Source of the DNA: Streptomyces leeuwenhoekii
GTDB taxonomy: Bacteria > Actinomycetota > Actinomycetes > Streptomycetales > Streptomycetaceae
Assembly: GCF_001013905.1 (NCBI RefSeq)
Contig: NZ_LN831790.1
Location: 6,028,001 to 6,092,000 of the forward strand
Reading direction: 5' to 3'
Length of the DNA stretch: 64,000 nucleotides
Each line of letters starts with the position of its first letter. The stretch's first letter is position 1. Positions 11,899 to 20,090 of this stretch are shown here, piece by piece. The translations under genes and the position numbers were made by a program. The notes beneath the pieces were generated by a model. That model was not told where the DNA came from. It saw only the letters and a list, made by a program, of their open reading frames with translations, and searched no databases.

Positions 11899-12822
11899 TC
11901 AGTCCCGCTCGCACACGAAGACGGCCGTCCCCGGGATGAGACGGCCGCGCAGCGGCGACCAGCCGCCCCATTCGGAGGTGTTCCAGGCCGGCCACTCCGG
12001 CTCCACCAGGTCCACCAGGCGCAAGCCCGACGCCACCACGTCCCGGACCCGGTCCCCGAGGGTGCGGTGGTGCTCGACGTACACCGCGCGCCCCTCCTCG
12101 TCCTGCTCGACGTAGGGCGTGCGGTCGAAGTAGGAGGAGGAGACGGACAGGCCCTCGGGCCCGGGCTCGTCGGGGAAGGCCCAGCGGATCGGGTGGGTCA
12201 CGGAGAAGACCAGGCGCCCGCCCGGGCGCAGCACCCGGCGCACCTCCCGCAGAACCAGCCGGGGATCGGCGACGAAGGGCAGCGCCCCGTACGCCGAGCA
12301 GGCCAGGTCGAAGGAGCCGTCCGCGAAGGGCAGCGCCGCCGCGTCGGCGCACACCAGAGGGAACGTTCCGCCAATGCGCAGCGCGTGCTGGAGCTGCCGG
12401 TGCGAGATGTCCAGGGCGACCGGGCGGGCGCCCTGGCCGGCCAGCCAGCGCGCGCACTGGGCGGCGCCGGCGCCGATCTCCAGGACGTCCCGGCCCTTCA
12501 GCTCCCCGGGCGGGCCGAGCAGCCCGGCCTCCGCCTCGTCCAGGCCCTCGGGGCCCCACACGAAGCGGTCGTCGCCGAGGAAGGCGCCGTGCTCGACCTG
12601 GTACTCGTCCGCGTTGCGGTCCCACCAGCCCCGGTTGGCGCGGGCGCTCTCCGCGACACCGGCCTCCCGGCGGGTGGCCTCCGGCTCGGGTGCGTCGGGC
12701 TCTTGGATGATCGGCTCCTTCGTACTAATCTGCGGCCTCGCTCCCGTCCAGCCGGTCCGGCAGGTCCCGCCGGTCCGGGGGCCAGGAGGTACAGGGGCTG
12801 TCACGAAGCGGACATCACGCAC
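11899..12822 (-). CDS. class I SAM-dependent methyltransferase
   Basis: A class I methyltransferase of the Methyltransf_11 type. SAM motif I reads DVLEIGAGAAQCARWL, followed by ALDISHRQL and the motif II/III segment LPFADGSFDLACSAYGALPFV, then REVRRVLRPGGRLVFSVTHP. The C-terminal part (SEWGGWSPLRGRLIPGTAVF) matches a common Streptomyces subgroup of unknown substrate. The start is unclear. The first recognisable residues, about WWDRNADEYQ, lie 65 residues into the longest reading, and the region just before has no ATG, GTG or TTG; a good AAGGAG site is followed by ATC codons instead. I give the longest frame (start 12822), but real translation may begin closer to 12710. Confidence 0.88.
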   Translation of the reverse strand: MRDVRFVTAPVPPGPRTGGTCRTGWTGARPQISTKEPIIQEPDAPEPEATRREAGVAESARANRGWWDRNADEYQVEHGAFLGDDRFVWGPEGLDEAEAGLLGPPGELKGRDVLEIGAGAAQCARWLAGQGARPVALDISHRQLQHALRIGGTFPLVCADAAALPFADGSFDLACSAYGALPFVADPRLVLREVRRVLRPGGRLVFSVTHPIRWAFPDEPGPEGLSVSSSYFDRTPYVEQDEEGRAVYVEHHRTLGDRVRDVVASGLRLVDLVEPEWPAWNTSEWGGWSPLRGRLIPGTAVFVCERD

Positions 12823-12893
12823 CCCGGACGGCCTCGGGAGGAACGTTTTCTGCCGGGAATGCGGAGATCCGCACCGAGTGCGCGGCTTCGCGC

Positions 12894-12922
12894 ATTGACC
12901 CTGCCCGGCTGCCCCCGTATGC
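12894..12922 (+). promoter_or_regulatory. rpsA promoter
   Basis: TTGACC at 12894-12899 and TATGCT at 12917-12922 with a 17-base spacer make a near-consensus vegetative promoter. It predicts a start near 12929 and a leader of about 200 bases before rpsA. Confidence 0.75.
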
Positions 12923-12929
12923 TACAAGT

Positions 12930-13127
12930 TGCGCTGCGGGCCTGCGCACCTCAGACGGAGCAGGCTGCGCTCGCATCTGTTGTATGTCCCCTCGGTTGTC
13001 GAGGCGCCACCGGGCACCCGGTGTCTGGATTGGCGCTTCCTTGGCTGTCCGGCTTCTGCAGAGCGAAACGGGCTCCAGCGTGAGCAGTACCTACGACTTC
13101 AATGTCCGTACCGGAGCCCTTTACCAC
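12930..13127 (+). other. long structured 5' leader of rpsA
   Basis: This stretch between the predicted transcription start and the rpsA ATG holds no convincing gene. It contains a nested hairpin at about 13004-13036, whose core pairs CACCGGG with CCCGGTG around two bases and whose outer arms GCGCCA/TGGCGC also pair. S1 autoregulates translation through its leader in other bacteria; a similar role here is inference. Confidence 0.4.
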
Positions 13128-14618
13128 ATGACGAGCAGCACCGAGACCACCGCCACCACCCCCCAGGTTGCGGTCAACGACATCGGTAACGAGGAAGCGT
13201 TCCTCGCCGCGATCGACGAGACGATCAAGTACTTCAACGACGGCGACATCGTCGACGGCGTCATCGTGAAGGTCGACCGGGACGAGGTCCTGCTCGACAT
13301 CGGCTACAAGACTGAGGGTGTCATCCCCAGTCGCGAGCTCTCGATCAAGCACGACGTCGACCCGAACGAGGTTGTCGCCGTCGGCGACGAGATCGAGGCC
13401 CTGGTCCTCCAGAAGGAGGACAAGGAAGGCCGCCTGATCCTCTCGAAGAAGCGCGCTCAGTACGAGCGTGCCTGGGGCACCATCGAGAAGATCAAGGAAG
13501 AGGACGGCATCGTCACCGGTACCGTCATCGAGGTCGTCAAGGGTGGTCTCATCCTCGACATCGGCCTCCGCGGCTTCCTTCCGGCCTCCCTGGTCGAGAT
13601 GCGTCGGGTCCGCGACCTCCAGCCGTACGTCGGCAAGGAGCTCGAGGCGAAGATCATCGAGCTGGACAAGAACCGCAACAACGTGGTCCTGTCCCGCCGT
13701 GCCTGGCTCGAGCAGACCCAGTCCGAGGTCCGCCAGACGTTCCTCACGACCCTCCAGAAGGGCCAGGTCCGTTCGGGCGTCGTGTCCTCGATCGTCAACT
13801 TCGGTGCCTTCGTGGACCTGGGTGGCGTCGACGGCCTGGTTCACGTCTCCGAGCTCTCCTGGAAGCACATCGACCACCCGTCCGAGGTTGTCGAGGTCGG
13901 CCAGGAAGTCACCGTCGAGGTCCTCGACGTGGACATGGACCGCGAGCGCGTCTCCCTGTCGCTGAAGGCGACCCAGGAAGACCCGTGGCAGCAGTTCGCC
14001 CGCACCCACCAGATCGGCCAGGTCGTGCCCGGCAAGGTCACGAAGCTGGTTCCGTTCGGTGCGTTCGTCCGCGTGGACGAGGGCATCGAGGGTCTGGTCC
14101 ACATCTCCGAGCTGGCCGAGCGCCACGTGGAGATCCCGGAGCAGGTCGTCCAGGTCAACGACGAGATCTTCGTCAAGGTCATCGACATCGACCTCGAGCG
14201 CCGTCGCATCAGCCTCTCGCTGAAGCAGGCCAACGAGGCGTTCGGCGCCGACCCGTCGGTCGTCGAGTTCGACCCGACCCTGTACGGCATGGCCGCGTCC
14301 TACGACGACCAGGGCAACTACATCTACCCCGAGGGCTTCGACCCGGAGACCAACGACTGGCTGCCGGGCTACGAGAAGCAGCGCGAGGAGTGGGAGCGCC
14401 AGTACGCCGAGGCGCAGGCCCGCTTCGAGCAGCACCAGGCGCAGGTCATCAAGTCCCGCGAGGCGGACGCCCAGGCCGCTGCCGAGGGTGGCGAGGCCGC
14501 CGCTCCGGCCGCGTCCGGCGGTTCGTACTCCTCCGAGGGCGGCGACAGCTCCGGCGCGCTGGCCTCGGACGAGGCGCTGGCCGCGCTGCGCGAGAAGCTG
14601 GCCGGCGGCCAGAGCTGA
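13128..14618 (+). CDS. rpsA: 30S ribosomal protein S1
   Basis: Ribosomal protein S1, 496 residues, which binds mRNA at the 30S platform. The protein has four S1 OB-fold repeats (about residues 35-105, 120-190, 205-275, 290-360), each with patterns such as GFLPASLVEM, GLVHVSELSWKHIDHP and GLVHISELAERHVEIP. This is fewer than the six of E. coli but usual for actinobacteria. An acidic and Gln-rich tail with a Ser/Gly/Ala stretch and a final ALAALREKLAGGQ follows. Codon use has more T-ending codons than neighbours, fitting high expression. The start is ATG 13128, giving MTSSTETTATTP; longer in-frame readings extend into the leader but lack the conserved start. Because many Streptomyces genes are leaderless, S1 dependence varies among mRNAs. 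Confidence 0.97.
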   Translation: MTSSTETTATTPQVAVNDIGNEEAFLAAIDETIKYFNDGDIVDGVIVKVDRDEVLLDIGYKTEGVIPSRELSIKHDVDPNEVVAVGDEIEALVLQKEDKEGRLILSKKRAQYERAWGTIEKIKEEDGIVTGTVIEVVKGGLILDIGLRGFLPASLVEMRRVRDLQPYVGKELEAKIIELDKNRNNVVLSRRAWLEQTQSEVRQTFLTTLQKGQVRSGVVSSIVNFGAFVDLGGVDGLVHVSELSWKHIDHPSEVVEVGQEVTVEVLDVDMDRERVSLSLKATQEDPWQQFARTHQIGQVVPGKVTKLVPFGAFVRVDEGIEGLVHISELAERHVEIPEQVVQVNDEIFVKVIDIDLERRRISLSLKQANEAFGADPSVVEFDPTLYGMAASYDDQGNYIYPEGFDPETNDWLPGYEKQREEWERQYAEAQARFEQHQAQVIKSREADAQAAAEGGEAAAPAASGGSYSSEGGDSSGALASDEALAALREKLAGGQS

Positions 14619-14659
14619 GCGCACGCTGAGCAGCTCGTGACCGAGCAGTAGCTCTCGGC

Positions 14660-14696
14660 CCGAGGGCCCGCATCCTTCCCGGATGCGGGCCCTCGG
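14660..14696 (+). terminator. rpsA terminator
   Basis: Perfect 16-base arms at 14660-14675 and 14681-14696 with a five-base loop, 42 bases after the rpsA stop. Confidence 0.9.
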
Positions 14697-14863
14697 CATG
14701 TGCGCCCCCTGCTCCCCGCCGACGCCTCCCGCGGCGCGCTGCCGGGCACGCCGTCGCCCCGCGTGAAGAGTGGGTGAAGAACGGCTTGATCAAGGGGAGC
14801 GAAGGGGAATGCCCCTGCCCCGCGCCACGTTGTGCCGTACGAACACGAGGAGGAGCGGTCACT

Positions 14864-15802
14864 GTGCTTGATCCGCAGGGTTTGTACGCATGGGAGCCGA
14901 AGGGCCTGGCCGTGGTGGACATGGCGCTCGCCCAGGAGTCGGCCGGCCTTGTCATGCTCTACCACTTCGACGGATACATCGACGCGGGCGAGACCGGCGA
15001 CCAGATCGTCGACCGGCTGCTCGACTCGCTGCCCCACCAGGTCGTGGCCCGTTTCGACCACGACCGGCTCGTGGACTACCGGGCCCGCCGTCCGCTGCTG
15101 ACCTTCAAGCGCGACCGCTGGACCGATTACGAGGATCCCGCCCTCGAGGTGCGGATCGTCCAGGACGCCACCGGAGCGCCCTTCCTGCTGCTGTCGGGCC
15201 CCGAGCCGGACGTCGAGTGGGAGCGCTTCGCCGCGGCCGTCCGGCAGATCGTGGAGCGGCTCGGCGTCCGCCTGTCCGTGAACTTCCACGGCATCCCCAT
15301 GGGCGTCCCCCACACCCGCCCCGTCGGCCTCACCCCGCACGGCAACCGGACCGACCTCGTGCCGGGCCACCGCAGCCCCTTCGAGGAGGCACAGGTCCCC
15401 GGCAGCGCCGAGTCGCTCGTCGAGTACCGGCTGATGCAGGCCGGGCACGACGTCCTGGGCGTCGCCGCGCACGTGCCGCACTACATCGCCCGCTCCCCGT
15501 ACCCGGACGCCGCGCTGACCGTCCTGGAGGCCATCACGGCCGCGACCGGCCTGGTGCTGCCCGGCATCGCGCACGCGCTGCGCACGGAGGCCCACCGCAC
15601 GCAGACCGAGATCGACCGGCAGATCCGCGAGGGCGACGAGGAGCTCACCGCGCTCGTCCAGGGGCTCGAGCACCAGTACGACGCGGCGGCGGGCGCCGAG
15701 ACGCGCGGCAACATGCTGGCCGAGCCGGTCGAGATCCCGTCGGCCGACGAGATCGGGCGGGAATTCGAGAAGTTCCTGGCGGAGCGGGAAGGCGACGGCT
15801 GA
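14864..15802 (+). CDS. PAC2 family protein
   Basis: A 312-residue PAC2-family protein (proteasome assembly chaperone 2 fold). Characteristic stretches are the N-terminal [25 protein letters not shown], given here only in part as [13 protein letters not shown], the [12 protein letters not shown] segment and [18 protein letters not shown]. The eukaryotic relatives help assemble proteasomes; actinobacteria have 20S proteasomes, but what bacterial PAC2 proteins do is not established. GTG 14864 is preferred over an upstream ATG because it follows GAGGAGGAG closely and starts the conserved [12 protein letters not shown]. The C-terminus is charged and probably helical ([13 protein letters not shown]). 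It lies between rpsA and coaE, an order conserved in Streptomyces. Confidence 0.88.
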   Translation: MLDPQGLYAWEPKGLAVVDMALAQESAGLVMLYHFDGYIDAGETGDQIVDRLLDSLPHQVVARFDHDRLVDYRARRPLLTFKRDRWTDYEDPALEVRIVQDATGAPFLLLSGPEPDVEWERFAAAVRQIVERLGVRLSVNFHGIPMGVPHTRPVGLTPHGNRTDLVPGHRSPFEEAQVPGSAESLVEYRLMQAGHDVLGVAAHVPHYIARSPYPDAALTVLEAITAATGLVLPGIAHALRTEAHRTQTEIDRQIREGDEELTALVQGLEHQYDAAAGAETRGNMLAEPVEIPSADEIGREFEKFLAEREGDG

Positions 15803-15931
15803 TCGGCTACGCTGCCGGGTGGCCGCGGCCTCACCGGTGACCCCGGGGTGATCGGGTGGGACCGGCCGGCGGCCATCGACGACGGCACGGTGCCCCGTTT
15901 CCGCGGGGGTGGCGAGGGTGGAGGCGCGGTC

Positions 15932-16561
15932 ATGCTGTCCGTGGGCCTGACCGGCGGGATCGGCGCCGGCAAGAGCGAGGTGTCACGGCTGCTCGTCGAG
16001 TGCGGGGCCGTGCTGATCGACGCCGACCGCATCGCGCGCGAGGTCGTCGAGCCCGGCACGCCCGGGCTGGAAGCGGTCGTGGCGGCCTTCGGCGAGGCGG
16101 TGCTCGCCGAGGACGGCAGCCTGGACCGGCCGCGACTCGGCTCCCTCGTCTTCGCCGACCCCGAGAAGCTGGCCGTCCTCAACGCGATCGTGCACCCCCT
16201 GGTCGGCGCCCGCTCCCGCGAACTGGAAGCGGCCGCCGACCAGGACGCCGTCGTCGTCCACGACGTCCCCCTCCTCACGGAGAACGGCCTGGCCCCGCTG
16301 TACGACGTCGTGGTCGTGGTCGACGCCGACCCCGCCACCCAGCTCGACCGGCTGGTGCGTCTGCGCGGCATGAGCGAGCAGGACGCCCGCGCGCGCATGG
16401 CCGCCCAGGCCACCCGCGAGCAGCGCCGGGAGATCGCGGACATCGTCATCGACAACGACGTACCGCTGGAGGAGCTGCGACGCCGGGTGAAGGACGTGTG
16501 GGCCGAGCTGACCCGCAGGGCGGGCACGTCCGCCCGATCGCCCGAGCTCCCGCAGGAATAG
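15932..16561 (+). CDS. coaE: dephospho-CoA kinase
   Basis: Dephospho-CoA kinase, 209 residues, the last step of coenzyme A synthesis (3'-phosphorylation of dephospho-CoA by ATP). The P-loop is [11 protein letters not shown] at residues 8-18. The substrate-binding [13 protein letters not shown] and [10 protein letters not shown] segments follow, with [24 protein letters not shown] for the second nucleotide region and a final basic [20 protein letters not shown]. The start ATG 15932 precedes the conserved [11 protein letters not shown] and replaces a longer frame opening at 15848. It lies 46 bases before the TPR gene and may be cotranscribed with it. Cytoplasmic and likely essential. Confidence 0.95.
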   Translation: MLSVGLTGGIGAGKSEVSRLLVECGAVLIDADRIAREVVEPGTPGLEAVVAAFGEAVLAEDGSLDRPRLGSLVFADPEKLAVLNAIVHPLVGARSRELEAAADQDAVVVHDVPLLTENGLAPLYDVVVVVDADPATQLDRLVRLRGMSEQDARARMAAQATREQRREIADIVIDNDVPLEELRRRVKDVWAELTRRAGTSARSPELPQE

Positions 16562-16610
16562 CCCCACCCGCACGGGCGTTGAACCCTCCCAGCGAGGGAA
16601 GGACTGTGCC

Positions 16611-16991
16611 GTGCCCGAGACCAGTGGATCCACCGGACGTACTCCGGAGACGCACGTCATCGACTTCCGTGCCGCCGAGCAACTCCTCGAGGCACGGGAT
16701 CCGCGGGGCGCGGTGAAACTGCTCGACAAGGTCATCGCCGAGCATCCCGAGAACACCGCGGCGCGGCTGCTGCGCGCGCGTGCCTTCTTCGCGGCGGCGC
16801 AACTGCGGCCCGCCGAGCTGGAGTTCACCGTCGTTCTGGAGCGCGAGCCGGACAACGCCTTCGCGCACTTCGCCCTCGCCCGCACCTACGAGCGCCAGGG
16901 ACGGCCCGACCAGGCCAGACGCCACTTCCGCCTGGCGGCGGCCCTCGACCCCAACCCGCAGTACCTGCAACGGGCGGACTTCGACACCTGA
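16611..16991 (+). CDS. tetratricopeptide repeat protein
   Basis: A 126-residue protein made almost wholly of two to three TPR helices: residues about 20-53 (AAEQLLEARDPRGAVKLLDKV), 54-87 and 88-121 (FAHFALARTYERQGRPDQA). TPRs form scaffolds for protein-protein contact; the partner is unknown. The first 18 residues are Thr/Ser/Gly-rich and probably disordered. The GTG at 16611 follows GAGGGAAGGA by about eight bases. It is a regular companion of coaE in Streptomyces, possibly in one transcript. Confidence 0.8.
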   Translation: MPETSGSTGRTPETHVIDFRAAEQLLEARDPRGAVKLLDKVIAEHPENTAARLLRARAFFAAAQLRPAELEFTVVLEREPDNAFAHFALARTYERQGRPDQARRHFRLAAALDPNPQYLQRADFDT

Positions 16992-17028
16992 GCGACCGGG
17001 ACGCCCTGAGCGAGCGACCGGGACGCCC
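16990..17028. repeat. 17-base direct repeat after the TPR gene
   Basis: GAGCGACCGGGACGCCC occurs at 16990-17006 and again at 17012-17028. The first copy starts on the last two bases of the TPR stop codon, so it looks like a local duplication of the gene end. Confidence 0.8.
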
Positions 17029-17041
17029 GGATGCCGCGCGC

Positions 17042-17305
17042 TCAGGGAGGGCCGTCCGGCGGCCGGTACGGCGGGACGCTCCGGCCCGGCTGCCAGTGCG
17101 GACCCTGGCGGATGTGCCGGACGACGAGGAGCAGGTCGATCGTGATGATCAGCCACAGCGCCCCGCAGACCGCCGCCCAGCCGGGGTGCCCGATGAGCAC
17201 GAACACCACCGTGCCGAAGACCGTCCAGACCACGCCCCACGCGCACAGCCAGAACCGCGCCCGCAGCGCACTGCGCGCGGTCACCGGTTCACTGCCCGTA
17301 CGCAT
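17042..17305 (-). CDS. small two-helix membrane protein (DUF6343-like)
   Basis: An 87-residue protein with two hydrophobic helices: about residues 19-40 (WLCAWGVVWTVFGTVVFVLI) and 47-63 (AVCGALWLIITIDLLLVV), followed by a basic, proline-rich tail HIRQGPHWQPGRSVPP. The beginning EPVTARSALRARF matches small Streptomyces membrane proteins that I remember as DUF6343. Function is unknown. ATG 17305 is the natural start. It is transcribed towards the TPR gene, converging with it over about 50 bases. Confidence 0.75.
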   Translation of the reverse strand: MRTGSEPVTARSALRARFWLCAWGVVWTVFGTVVFVLIGHPGWAAVCGALWLIITIDLLLVVRHIRQGPHWQPGRSVPPYRPPDGPP

Positions 17306-17471
17306 CGGCTCTCACCACTCCTGAGGAAACGTACTCCTCGTCCGGAGTGTTCTCCAGGGGAGCGGGGGCCGTGCCGGTGAGGAGGCGTGTCGGGGCGGGC
17401 CCGCGACGGGTGCCGCAGGCGCCGGTGAGCGGATCACCGGCGCCCGTGGCCGTACGGGAGCGCGGGCGCCG

Positions 17472-18176
17472 TCAGCGCCCTTCGGGGCGGCCGCCGAGCC
17501 CCCGCAGGCCCCGCAGGCGTTCCAGCTCGCGACGCTCCCGCTTGGTCGGGCGGCCCGCGCCGCGGTCGCGGATGCCCGCCGGGGCGACGGCCTCGCGCGG
17601 GGGTGGCGGCGGAGAGTTGTCGATGTAGCACTGGGCGGCCACCGGGGCGCCCACCCGCTTGCGGATCAGCCGGGTGACGACGACGACCCGCTCCCGGCCG
17701 TCCTGCCGTACGCGGACCTCGTCGCCGACGCGCACGGAGTACGCCGGTTTCACCCGCTCACCGTTGACGCGCACATGGCCGCCCCGGCAGGCCGTGGCGC
17801 CGATCGAGCGGGTCTTGACCAGCCGTACGGCCCAGATCCAACTGTCGATGCGGACGTTCTCGCCGCTGCGCGGCCCGGCCGCCTCGGCGGCGGCGATCGC
17901 GGCGGCGGTCTTCGCGGCGGTGGCCTTCGCGTCGGCGTCGGACGCGGCGGCGCCGGTTCCGGGGGGCGCTCCGGACTCCTCGCCGACCCCGACCCCGGCG
18001 CCGCTGCCGTCCTCGCCCTCGTGTCCGGGCCGGGCGGTGCCGTCACCGACCGGCCCGCGGCCGGCCTCCGGGTCGCCGTCGCCTCCGGCCCCGGTCCTCC
18101 CACCGGTTTGTGCCGCGGGGGAGGTTGGTGCGCCGCTCGTCCCGCCGTACTCGTCCTCGTCACGCTCGGAAGCCAT
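17472..18176 (-). CDS. S4-domain RNA-binding protein with long disordered N-terminus
   Basis: A 234-residue protein. The C-terminal half holds an S4 RNA-binding domain of the Hsp15/YrfH type (about residues 106-170): RIDSWIWAVRLVKTRSIGATACRGGHVRVNGE is the canonical region (shown here through its parts RIDSWIWAVRLVKTRS and GGHVRVNGERVKP). Hsp15 binds nascent-chain-containing 50S subunits after heat stress; a ribosome-rescue role is plausible. Residues 1-105 are an unusual Gly/Ala/Glu/Asp-rich extension absent from the short family members, and the tail is basic (GRPTKRERRELERLRGLRGL). The ATG at 18176 opens the frame; a start near residue 103 would give a compact Hsp15-like protein, so the extension may be partly untranslated. 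Lies at the edge of the accessory region. Confidence 0.8.
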   Translation of the reverse strand: MASERDEDEYGGTSGAPTSPAAQTGGRTGAGGDGDPEAGRGPVGDGTARPGHEGEDGSGAGVGVGEESGAPPGTGAAASDADAKATAAKTAAAIAAAEAAGPRSGENVRIDSWIWAVRLVKTRSIGATACRGGHVRVNGERVKPAYSVRVGDEVRVRQDGRERVVVVTRLIRKRVGAPVAAQCYIDNSPPPPPREAVAPAGIRDRGAGRPTKRERRELERLRGLRGLGGRPEGR

Positions 18177-18621
18177 GCCCTCGACCTTAGCCTCGAGGCC
18201 ACGAGGCCGTTACCTGCGTCGTGAACGTGATTCCAGTCCGACTCGATACCGCAGTTCACCGCGCGCAACAGGATGGGCGCGGGATCGGGACCCATGACGA
18301 GCGGCGGCTGGGATGGCGGGCCGTAGGCAGGACCACTACAGGCGGCGAGGGAGGGGACGCCGCAACCGGGCGGGCCGTAGATCAGGACGGAACCGCTGTC
18401 ACCACCTGCGCTGGATCCACCGCCCTGGTATCCGGGACGCTGCCGGTTGCAGGGGCGCGGACAGGGTGCGCCGCCTCTTCCACTGCTTCCGCCGCCGGTG
18501 CTGGTGCCGGGGCCGCACTTCGTTCCAGGCGCCTTCACAGTCGGCCGAGCGTAGGCCCGTGGGGTCGGCGCAGGTGAGGGGGTGTTCGCGGAACAGGCGT
18601 AGCCGTTGCGGAGAACGTGGG
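18177..18621. other. intergenic stretch, no supported gene
   Basis: About 440 bases between the S4 gene and the operon terminator. Open frames exist on both strands, but none has a ribosome binding site, a recognisable domain or consistent third-position bias, and their products are Gly/Ser/Arg-rich. It may be a decayed gene at the border of the lower-GC insertion; nothing firmer can be said. Confidence 0.5.
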
Positions 18622-18659
18622 CGTCAGGGCCCCGCACGTCACTCGTGAGGGGCCTGACG
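18622..18659 (-). terminator. terminator of the accessory operon
   Basis: Arms at 18622-18633 and 18649-18659 pair over 11 bases with one bulge around a 15-base loop, 31 bases beyond the stop of the FAD monooxygenase gene. Confidence 0.7.
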
Positions 18660-18689
18660 CTTGCCCGTATGGGCGAGTTCCATCGTGGA

Positions 18690-20090
18690 TCAGGCAGAAG
18701 CGGCTGCTCGCTCGGCCTCTGTGAGGGGCGGCGCCGGCAGGAACGGCCGCCTGGGGCCCAGGATCATGGGGATCAGCATGTCGGGAGAGAACAGACGCGT
18801 GGGCGGTTTCTCCATGCTCATCACGTCCAGCAGGGCGCCGAGCGCGCGCGGGTTGCGGGCGCCGGTGGCAACCGCCTGGTCGACGAACTTCGCCAGGTAC
18901 CGCTCGGCGATGGTGGGCGGGGCGCTGGTGGCGCCCGGGTAGAACGCGTCCTGGCCGACGGCCAGGTCCCAGGCGGTGGAGACGGGGCGGGCTGCTGCTC
19001 GCTGAAGTCGGCGTGCGGTGCCCGGGGCTGTCAGCGGGGTGTTGCGCAAGGTGTTGCGCACGGCGAGGGCGCACTGGGCGGCGACGGTGAGGCCGTGTCC
19101 GTATACCGGGTTGTACCCGGCGATGGCGTCGCCGAGGACGGTGAATCCGTCGGGCCAGCGGCTGAGCTTTTCGTAGTAGCGGCGGTGGTTGGCCGTGCTG
19201 TGGGTCGTGGCGACGTCGCTGAGCGGGTCGGCGTTCTTCAACAGTTCCCCGATTATGGGGTCGCCCAGGTTGAGGGCGAAGTCCAGGAAGGCGTCGGGGT
19301 CGCTGGTGGGTTCGCCGCCGCGGGTGCCGGCGAGGGTGACGATCCAGCGGCCGTTCTCGACGGGCAGGATGATGCCGCCCTGGCCGGGGGCCTTGGCGGG
19401 GTTGGCCTGGACGTTGATGAGTGGGAAGTCGCTGTCGGCGGTGGTGCCCGGCGCCCGGTAGTAGCGGGTGGCGTAGGTGACGCCGGCGTCGACCTGGCGC
19501 TCGGTGACGCGGGGCAGGCCGAGGTCCTCGAGCCACTGGGGGGTGCGGGAGCCACGGCCGGAGGCGTCGACGATGAGGTCTGCGCTGAGTGTGGCTTCGT
19601 CTTGGCCGGTGCGGATGCGGATACCGGTGACGCGGGTGGCGTCTCCCTCCAGGTGCAGGACGGTGGTGTCCTGGCGGAGGGTGATGTGATCGTGGGCGAG
19701 CGCTCGGCGTCGCAGTGCCGCGTCGAGGAGGTCGCGCGAGGACACGAGGTTGCGGTGGTGGGTTGATGTGAACCTGCGGAACCACACCTCGTTGGGGGCG
19801 CGGGAGACCATGTTGCCCATGATGGGGACCAGTCGGCCGCCTGCGTCGACGACGTCGTCGACAGCGCCGGGCAGGAGTTCGTCGAACGCGGTGACGCCTC
19901 CGCTCCACACGAGGTGCGCGTGCTTGGCCTGGGGGACCCCGCGGCGGGGCTCTGCTCCCTGGGGAAGGGTGTCGCGTTCGATGAGGGTGACGTCGGCGAA
20001 CTCGGCGAGGGCGGTTGCCGCGAAGAGGCCGGCGGCGCTGGCGCCGATGACGATGGCGGTGGGCCGGCCGGCGGGGGCTGTGTCAGGCAT
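18690..20090 (-). CDS. FAD-dependent monooxygenase-like oxidoreductase
   Basis: A 466-residue flavoprotein of the PHBH/geranylgeranyl-reductase-like superfamily. The dinucleotide motif reads VIGASAAGLFAATAL (residues 12-26), a variant in which the second glycine position is serine/alanine; the second FAD motif is GDAIAGYNPVYGHG near residue 327. In between is a substrate-domain stretch DASGRGSRTPQWLEDLGLP, typical of the group including tryptophan halogenase and squalene epoxidase relatives. Substrate unknown. ATG 20090 is chosen over the upstream in-frame ATG (20132) because it overlaps the end of the membrane gene by eight bases, giving translational coupling. Last gene of the four-gene operon; base composition is lower in GC than the surroundings. 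Confidence 0.88.
   Translation of the reverse strand: MPDTAPAGRPTAIVIGASAAGLFAATALAEFADVTLIERDTLPQGAEPRRGVPQAKHAHLVWSGGVTAFDELLPGAVDDVVDAGGRLVPIMGNMVSRAPNEVWFRRFTSTHHRNLVSSRDLLDAALRRRALAHDHITLRQDTTVLHLEGDATRVTGIRIRTGQDEATLSADLIVDASGRGSRTPQWLEDLGLPRVTERQVDAGVTYATRYYRAPGTTADSDFPLINVQANPAKAPGQGGIILPVENGRWIVTLAGTRGGEPTSDPDAFLDFALNLGDPIIGELLKNADPLSDVATTHSTANHRRYYEKLSRWPDGFTVLGDAIAGYNPVYGHGLTVAAQCALAVRNTLRNTPLTAPGTARRLQRAAARPVSTAWDLAVGQDAFYPGATSAPPTIAERYLAKFVDQAVATGARNPRALGALLDVMSMEKPPTRLFSPDMLIPMILGPRRPFLPAPPLTEAERAAASA

Noticed and set aside
18221..18577. Open frame of 118 codons on the plus strand
   Set aside because: No ribosome binding site, no domain, Arg/Gly/Ser-rich shadow-like product.
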